Shown here: positions 57,310 through 64,000 of the stretch, piece after piece
How the letters are laid out: every line of letters starts with the position of its first letter
Position numbering within the stretch: position 1 is the stretch's first letter
Assembly: GCA_947311845.1 (NCBI GenBank)
Contig: CAMZMU010000107.1
Span: 44,034,316-44,098,315, forward strand
DNA length: 64,000 bases
Direction: 5' to 3'
Origin: Poa pratensis
Lineage: Eukaryota; Streptophyta; Magnoliopsida; Poales; Poaceae
Notes under the pieces: model-generated
What the model was told of the DNA's origin: nothing
Database searches by the model: none
The model's input: the letters and a program-made list of their open reading frames with translations, nothing else
Translations under genes and position numbers: made by a program

Positions 57310-58130
57310 TGTATCTGAAATTCTCAAGTGCACTTCCATTTAAAAGTTGCACACAAATGGTTGAATACGGTAGTTTTCCCTGATTCTCTGAAGGAATCAA
57401 ATTGCTTCCCATGAAAATCGACGTGAAGAATTTGTGCGTTTGCAAACATACCGCAAGATATCCACGCAAAACTTTTGGAAAGTATCCAGCGATGCAATTC
57501 TGTAGGGTTAAGATGGGCGTGACATGCACTGTTGTGTTGGCTCTAACAGTATGCACAGGAGAATTGGCACATATGACGAAGAAGCTTTGGCTGCCTGCAT
57601 GCAATGCACGTCCTGATGTGAATGCAGTGACCAGTGACAATGTTATCAATCAATCCTTGCCACGAACGTCCACTCACAAATCTAGCATGCAGATCCTGAA
57701 GCACCTCTCTGAACAGTGCGAAACGCCAACGGCCACCACAACAGAACTAGCTAGGTTTGTGACAATTTTGTTTGCTTGCTCTAGTGCATTCAGAAAGCAG
57801 GGCGTCCTATTTGCCCTCCATCAATTACTACTCTCAAGTTTGAACTTCAGAGGGAGGCCAGTAGTAGTATAAAAGAGTTGAGAGAACCTGGAGCCTACCA
57901 AAACTTGCGTTTGTATTCTTCCTAGGAATCATGAGGCGCTCCATAGATTTTCCTTCCACTTGATCGCACTGTGACCCTGTGAGTGTGCGATTCAGGTCCC
58001 AGCCAACCGAAACGGGCAAGCAGATCTTCTCGGCTCTCGCCTCCCCGGATATATTACTCTCGCTTCCGTCCGGTTCACAGGGTGCACGCGCGCCCCGTTG
58101 ATCTGCTTAATTTCTCTGGTCTCAAGAACC
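57310..58130 (+). promoter_or_regulatory. Upstream flank of the BTB-NPH3 gene
   Basis: No gene is supported (the 156-codon ORF at 57402-57872 has no known domain). The last 100 bases become GC-rich and likely contain promoter and 5' UTR; a GGATATATTA stretch near 58046 could be the TATA region. Confidence 0.35.
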
Positions 58131-61100
58131 ATGGAGCACGGGGCCTGTGACCTCCAGGTGCACGTCAATGGCCATCACACGCTTCTTCTCCACCAGGTAT
58201 GCGCCGGGTCGATCAAGAAAGCGCGCACCGTTTCCCTCCATTGCTCCGGATTGTTCACCTTTGTGGTTTGGTTGATGGACAGAGCGTTGTGTGCGCCTTC
58301 TCGGGGAGGCTGAGGGCCATGGCGGCGCGTGAGAAGAAGAAGACGACGGCGAGGGCGAGCAGAGGAGGAGGAGAGGCGCTAGTGTCTATCGAGATCACCG
58401 GCTTCCCGGGAGGCGGCGAGGGGTTCGAGCTCGCGGCCAGGTTCTGCTACAGCGATGGCCGCGTCCCGCCGCTCCGCCCCTCCGACCTCCCGCTCCTCCA
58501 CTGCGCCGCCACGTTCTTGGAAATGACGGAGGAGGTGCGCGCCGGCAACCTCCAGGCTCAGGCTGAGGCCTTCGCGGACTACGGGCTCTGCTACTGGAGC
58601 TGGCCCGACGTGCTCGCCGCCGTCAAGAGCTGCGAGCACTTCGCCGCCGACGCCGATGACCTCCTGGACAAGCTCCTCTCAGCTCTGTTCTCCAGGATCG
58701 CCGCGGAGCCACCGAATTGTTCCACGTCGTCGCCGTGCTCCTCCTCGTCGCCGGACACGGCCGGCGTCCGGCCGTCGTGCGCGGCCAGGACGCCTGAGTC
58801 GGTCAAGCAGTCGTGCCTGGTCGGCGGCAGGGAGTGGTGGTTCGACGACGTGGCGTCGCTGTCCCCGCCCACCGTCGAGAAGGCGATGCGGGTGATCGGC
58901 TGCTACGGCGCCGACAACAAGAACCTGACGCTGACACGGTTCCTGCTGCATTACCTCCGCCGCCGCAGGGCCGACGACCCGGTCAGCCTCGATGCCGTCG
59001 CAGGCCTCGCCGACACGGCCGTGCATGGCGTGGCGCTTGCCGGTCGCGCGGCGTTCTCCTGCCGGGGCCTCTTCTGGGCGCTGCGGATCGTGTCAGCCGC
59101 GGGGATGAGCAGGGAGTGCAGGCGCAAGCTGGAGAGGCTGGTGGGGCGGACGCTGGACCAGGCCACGCTCGACGACCTTCTCGTCTCCGGCGACGGCGGC
59201 GGCGTGTACGACGTGAGCCTGTCATGAGGCTCGTCAGGGTGTTCGTGAGCTCCGTGAAGGAGGAGAAGGAGGCCGGCTCACGCCGCCGCCGCCGTCGTTG
59301 TCGGAGAGGATGAGGAAGGTGGGGAGACTGGTGGACAAGTACCTCGCGGAGATCTCGCCGGACCAGGGGCTAGGTGTGTCCAGGTTCCTCGCCGTCGCCG
59401 CGAGCCTGCCGGACTCAGCCAGGGACTGCTACGACGGCGTGTACAGGGCACTGGACATCTACCTGGAGGTAAATTAACACATTGTTCTGTTCATTTTCAT
59501 TTCGAAAGATTGCTCTGTTCATTTTCTGAAGATTCGATTCAGAAGCAGTACTGTATTGGTATTTGAAGTCGATCACTGAAGCCAAAAAAAAGAAAAGTTT
59601 AACTCGTGATGATTGGGGACATGATTACTGGGAGGCTATAGTAGACAGAGTGCAGGGCACCGACATTTTCACAGGGAGGGACAGTGAATATTTTCTCAGT
59701 CTATGTGTCTATGATGGGGTCATGATGACTGATGAGTTCTGTGCCGTACAAAATACAGTGAAATATTCAAATGATACTATCTTCCATTCTCATTTGAGCA
59801 TCATGATAATCTTTGTTGCACCTTATTGTGCACAATTTTCTATCAGGACTATTGCCAAACTACTGAATATAGTTTATTGTAGAGAGCAACTGAGTAGATA
59901 GTTTGGTAGTACTATCATGGGATGCTAATGATAATCATGGACAGATAGATTGTGTAGCAATACCTTTTGTGTTACGGAGGAGTACGGGCAATTTTTTTGC
60001 CATGCGTGATGCCTTTAGCCCTTTTTGCAATGTGCTCCTGTGCGCTAGCTTTTGGTCCATCGATCAGATCTGAAAACCTCTGTCACTAGGAAGCCCACAC
60101 TGCACTTGCCTGCTTTATCCCCTGCCTTATCCCTTCATCATCAGTCAGTCAGTCAGTCCACTAAGATGAATCCACTCCCAAGATGTGACAGAGCCAATCC
60201 ATCCATAATGCTGAAATTTGGCAAATAACCGATGTACTTATCTCAGACAACAAGTAGCAGAAACTGTGAATTTTGAAGTCCTTTTGTTTTTTCTGAAGGT
60301 TTCTTCGCTCTGCTTAATTTCTGTCGAAAACCGAGAACTACGTCCATGCATGCAGACGTGACTTTGACATTCGCCCTGTTCGCAGTGCGCTTTTTGTTTC
60401 ACGCTGCTGCCGTTTAGTCCTATCAGTTCGGTTTACTAGATACTACCAGTGCTAGGTGCTGGCTACTAGCCTTTGTTTGGGTATTACCTTCTAGTACCAG
60501 ATTGCCTTTGGTCTTTTCCGTGTCCTTTTCCCTTTAATCACCTTCCTCCCCCTTCTATGTTTGTTCTTTCTGCTTTGGTTTCCCCCTCATCCACGACACC
60601 CCTTAATGCACAGGAAACTTGCTAACATATTGACCTTATGTGGAACAGTATCCTTAATGAATCTTCAAATTTTGTGTTTTATGAAACTCGGCTGATATAG
60701 TTCTTAGTGCAGTGCATCTGAAAATTAGATATGTACCGACAAAATATTTCATAATCCTAGAGATTTTCATTTCTTTTCCTCGGTTACATATATAATCAAA
60801 TAAAAATATAAACATAAATTACAAATCTGTAACTCAAAGATCGTGTTCCTTATGTTTCACAATGGATAAAGTGTAATGTAACACACACCCTTCTGTCTCT
60901 GTTTTCATGCAGTCACACGGCACACTTACCATGGAGGAGCGAGGAACGTTGTGCCGGTGCTTGAACTACGAGAAGCTGACCCTGGAGGCGTGCAAGGAGC
61001 TGGCCAGGAACCGGCGGATCCCGCCGGGGATCGCCGTGCAAGCGCTTTCTTCCCAGCGTCTGCACAAGGCCCCGAGCCCGTTGTCGCCATCGCGTACGCC

Positions 61101-61295
61101 GAGGCGGGTGGTGGTGGACGAGGAGAAGGAGGCCCTGAGGGTGGACCTGCGAAGGATGCAGGGCCGGGTTGTGGAGCTGGAGACGGCGTGCAAGGAGATG
61201 AGGGCCAGGTCAGGGTGCCTCGGACAACGACCACCAAGTCTGTCGCCGGCGGCAGGGGCTTGTCGTGGATGTGTGCTTGCAGGCTGCCTAGCTAA
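58131..61295 (+). CDS. BTB-NPH3 domain protein (At3g22104-type), with three apparent 1-bp deletions
   Basis: NPH3-type proteins are plasma-membrane or cytosolic adaptors, often substrate receptors of CUL3 ubiquitin ligases in light and auxin responses; this subfamily has no firm function. Exons: 58131-58196 ([14 protein letters not shown], start of the BTB fold), 58283-59468, 60913-61295. Exon 2 has [13 protein letters not shown] and [11 protein letters not shown] (BTB end), then NPH3 sequence from [12 protein letters not shown] (residue 207) through [23 protein letters not shown] and [10 protein letters not shown], ending [20 protein letters not shown]. Exon 3 starts at NPH3 residues [18 protein letters not shown]. 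Single missing bases are inferred near 59221 (reads SLS-stop at 59225 instead of SLVMRL) and near 59280, after which the family frame resumes; counting both back gives an exon 2 length divisible by three, exactly fitting exon 3. A third near 61208 would change the C-terminus (TAA at 61293-61295 rather than a stop at 61300-61302). Expected length about 545 residues. Confidence 0.88.
59469..60912 (+). other. Intron 2 of the BTB-NPH3 gene
   Basis: Donor GTAAAT, acceptor CATGCAG. About 59900-60140 (CTCTGTCACTAG, CTGCTTTATC) resembles 63740-63910 near the window end. No other gene inside. Confidence 0.75.
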
Positions 61296-62160
61296 TGCAT
61301 GAAGACGTGGGTACGTAACCAAGTTTTTGTGCTTGGGTGAGGCTGTCAGGTAGCCTGCCTCTTGATCCATTTGTTTTGTACAGTTGGTCTTGTTGCGTTT
61401 TTTTTTTTTTTGAGAAATTCTTTCTCTCTTTTTTGGTTGTGCTGTGTTGGTGTCACTGATTGCAACTTGCAAGTGAGGTGTGTGAGCAGGATTGAGTCGA
61501 CTGGCAGGGATGTAAAGATTTTTATCGTTGTCAGTTCTCAAGTGTCAACACGCTAATGGACAAAATAAAGTCGTGGTCTTGTACAACCGTTGTAGATCAC
61601 CTGGACGGCCGGGACGATGAGGTGTTTTTTTATAGAGAAAAATTATTTTCTATTGAGTTTTTATTAAAAAAACACGCACAAAGGCCATACAAGAGAGTGT
61701 ACGGTTTTTACATAACACAAGCTGCGCACAGCTCATATCAACAAATAAATAAAGTGCACACAATACTCTTACTCATGCGACAACTGGAAAAGCCAAAATA
61801 TGGTGTCAGCGAAGCGATTCCTAGACTATGCTCCCATCCATGTTGGAGCTCCTTGTGCTCCGGTTACTGCAAATGGGACCACATGCGAAGCCAATGCATA
61901 CACCGAGTATATAACCTACAACGAAGATAGAATTCATCTTTTTTTAAACAACTTCATTCATGCAAAGCCACAATTCTTACGAAGATGTGCTTTCCAAATT
62001 TTAATGAATTCCCCGTAACCAGTTGCTTCACATATTAGCAACACTCCGAGGTTTATACAAATTTTATACAGCATGAATATCATACCATCTTCTTAGGTTT
62101 GACTGTTTCCAAAATTTCTAAGAAACTAATGATAAAGTTTCATGTGGACAACGAGTTTTG
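61296..62160. other. 3' flank of the BTB-NPH3 gene with repeat remnant
   Basis: From about 61620 to 62045 there is AT-rich, interspersed-repeat-like sequence (TTTTTATAGAG at one end, CCCCGTAACCAGTTG at 62010) shared in part with 16072-16105. No gene. Confidence 0.4.
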
Positions 62161-63034
62161 ATACTCTTCACCAGATATAGGTTTTCGCCGAGACAAGTGC
62201 CCATACCAAATTTCCCACATAGTGCCCATACCAAATTTCCCACATAGTAACCTAGTCGCATCACTTGAGGATCCACTCCGGATTGATGGGCATCGTCGTG
62301 GTGAGACCTTTCTTGTCCCACCCGACGACAACGAGGCAGATGATATGGAGGAGACATCATTCAGAGTGACCTGGATGTTGCAGGGCAATACTAAGCCGGT
62401 GGCCTTTCTCTACTGTTGTGGCACCAGACAATGGCGAGCCATTCCATCCCTGAGTTGGAGCGGTTTGGTACCTGAATTCGTATTGGCAACGCCGATGTCT
62501 CTCTTCTTGTGGCGCCAATACGCCAATGGCTGCTTCTACTGGATGGAAGGTTGGAGTGAAAAATTTCTGGTGCTGGACTCCCGGAGGATGGAGTTCTCCC
62601 TGGCCGACCGCCCACCCGGACTCAGAGGTTTATGCAGTAATGTCACTATGGCTATTGTGGAGGCAGGGGACGGCATGATTGGGATGTTTGTACCTGCCCA
62701 GGACACATTTAGCCTTAGTGCAGATCACCCATACTGCGTTAGTTATATCATTCGGCGAGACAATGGTGGGAGTTCCACCCATTGGCAGATGGAGAAGACA
62801 ATCTCGATGGGTTCTGGGTGTTGTTTCATGGGTTCAATGGGGAGGCACTTGCTCTTCTATAAGTGTGCAAGCTCGTCGCTTGATGCAGGCTGTTTCACGC
62901 TGGACATCAAGACATTCAAGTTTGAGAGGGTGTGTTCTTTGGGGCCCATCCCTAAGTCGCACGCATATTGCAATTTCCCACCATCCCTATCGTCACCGAC
63001 AGTGTCAAGAGGTAAACTTTCTGTTGCATGCTAG
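62161..63034 (+). pseudogene. F-box-associated domain protein fragment, broken by 25-bp duplication
   Basis: About 270 codons resembling the C-terminal half of the large grass F-box protein families: FRVTWMLQGNTKPVAFLYCC, WRAIPSLSWSGL, QYANGCFYWMEGWSEKFLVL and DSRRMEFSLAD, then HWQMEKTISMGSG and AYCNFPPSLSSPTVS. No F-box is seen upstream. The unit GTGCCCATACCAAATTTCCC (plus ACATA) is present twice in tandem, at 62197-62221 and 62222-62246; 25 bases shift the frame, and upstream sequence (FTRYRFSPRQVPIPNFPH) continues only if one copy is ignored. A stop near 62119 lies in that upstream frame. Hence a truncated pseudogene; no valid start codon was found. Confidence 0.7.
62197..62246. repeat. 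25-bp perfect tandem duplication
   Basis: Two adjacent identical copies of a 25-base unit within the F-box pseudogene. Confidence 0.97.
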
Positions 63035-63502
63035 TCATCTCCCCTCCATATGTATCACTGTTACACAACTTGTTTGATGCTTGCTAGTTCATTATTGTAA
63101 TAAGTATGTTTACTCGGTTGAGTGGTTAACTGGTTAGCTTTTTTTGTGCTTGTGGTAAAGCTCATCAAGCTAATTCGTTCATTTTTTTGTTCTATTTGCC
63201 ATTTTGACGTAATTAGACAAGTGAATGAAAGTATCTTGCACACTATGAGTGGCATTTTAGAGGCATTGTGATATCATAAAAAACAATGGATCGTAACAAT
63301 CATTCAGTAGTTATGACCAAGCTAATAGAGAAGGAATACAAGTTTAGATCAGGACATTGCTACTAGAGTACCAGTTCACCCCTAGACTGTTTGACCTTAG
63401 ATTGTTAGAACATTTATTCCATTCAAGCAGGACTTATCCTGTCCACAAGTCTTATTTGGTCACCATTGCACGCAGAAAAAATTTATTTGTTCTCTAATAG
63501 TA
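63035..63502. other. Intergenic sequence without recognised gene
   Basis: AT-rich; probably 3' flank of the pseudogene. Nothing recognised. Confidence 0.4.
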
Positions 63503-63625
63503 CTCCCTCCGATCCATATTAGTGGGCATAACTTTGTCTAAATTCATATGTATCTAGTTAAGTATTTAGACTAGATACATGTGTATCTAGACAAAGTTGT
63601 GCCCACTAATATGGATCGGAGGGAG
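63503..63625. mobile_element. Stowaway MITE
   Basis: Starts CTCCCTCCGATCCATATTAG, ends CTAATATGGATCGGAGGGAG, almost perfectly paired, flanked by TA (63501-63502, 63626-63627). The best preserved of the seven. Confidence 0.96.
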
Positions 63626-63739
63626 TATGAAAAAATTTGTCATTGTTTTTTATAAATATGTTAGCAAATTTTAAATAAAATATATATCTACAAAATATTT
63701 TGCATGACAAATCAAATGGTACAATGCACGTTTGACTAA

Positions 63740-64000
63740 TCAGATTGGTTTACTATCGTGGTATGTTAATGCCGCGCATATGGGTTGTGTAGTACTACCC
63801 TTTTTGTGCCCTTAGCTCCAGTCCATCAGATTTGGCCATTTGGGAACTCTGTCACTAGAGTACTAGACCACACCATGCACAATTAACTGCTTTATCTGTG
63901 CCTACTAATACAAGGCCCTTTCCAAACTCACTAAACTAATCTGTTTAACTTGATTTGCTCTCCTGATTAATGTAATTGTATTTCAAATCAGATCCGGATT
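63740..64000 (+). repeat. Copy of part of the BTB-NPH3 intron 2
   Basis: TTGTGTAG, CCTTTTTGTG, TCCATCAGAT, CTCTGTCACTAG, CACACCATGCAC and CTGCTTTATC run in the same order as 59950-60120. A second, related gene copy or fragment may start or continue beyond the right edge. Confidence 0.5.

Noticed and set aside
57402..57872. 156-codon plus-strand ORF upstream of the BTB-NPH3 gene
   Set aside because: No recognisable domain, irregular composition, and it sits in an AT-rich flank; kept as unsupported.

Overview
The window looks like a piece of a large, repeat-rich grass nuclear chromosome of the wheat/barley/Aegilops type (Triticeae). The reasons are a full-length Au-type SINE plus two partial ones, seven two-ended Stowaway MITEs with the CTCCCTCCGT-type terminus and TA target sites, plant LINEs with a zf-RVT tail, a gypsy LTR starting TGATACGTCTC, and intron-containing plant genes with high-GC exons. 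No prokaryotic, viral or organellar gene was seen.

Layout. 1-3545: 3' non-coding interior and 3' LTR of a gypsy element, cut off by a decayed LINE (to 6085). 6228-6612: a hairpin element with a 36-bp palindrome. 7421-7465: poly-C/CA tract. 7565-7869: Au SINE with a 20-bp target duplication. 8029-10740: a second, better preserved LINE. 11450-15769: a yellow-stripe-like (YSL) metal-chelate transporter gene, six exons, with one apparent 1-bp deletion. 17891-25562: a mosaic of local duplications (a roughly 1.14-kb tandem repeat with a 60-bp minisatellite, and a duplicated block carrying a TATA-like box). It contains a copied fragment of the DRE2 gene and a Helitron-like insertion whose empty site also lies in this window. 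28378-33588: a broken Ty1/copia element on the minus strand, without a recognisable 5' LTR. 34249-35161: an unrecognised GC-rich retroposon with a perfect 16-bp target duplication.

36.6-46.9 kb is a gene island, all on the minus strand: a DHHC protein S-acyltransferase (PAT11-like), the cytosolic Fe-S assembly factor DRE2 (anamorsin/CIAPIN1), and a small DnaJ-type cysteine-rich protein, interrupted by LINE 3 (43972-45388). 47.6-57.3 kb is again repeats: a Helitron 3' end, Au SINE pieces, three MITEs, a diverged duplication, and a 1.9-kb Helitron nested in a CACTA-like terminus. 58131-61295 holds a BTB-NPH3 protein gene with three apparent 1-bp deletions. 62161-63034 is an F-box-type pseudogene broken by a 25-bp tandem duplication. 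The right edge seems to repeat part of the NPH3 gene intron.

The genes do not form a pathway; they are independent plant genes (metal transport, protein lipidation, Fe-S cluster assembly, a Cys-rich protein of unknown role, an NPH3-type signalling adaptor). The most useful signals are the nested-insertion history, the captured DRE2 5' end, insertions consisting only of a poly(A) tail, and a run of single-base G/C losses in otherwise good coding exons that may be assembly error. I did not find a convincing new multi-gene system.
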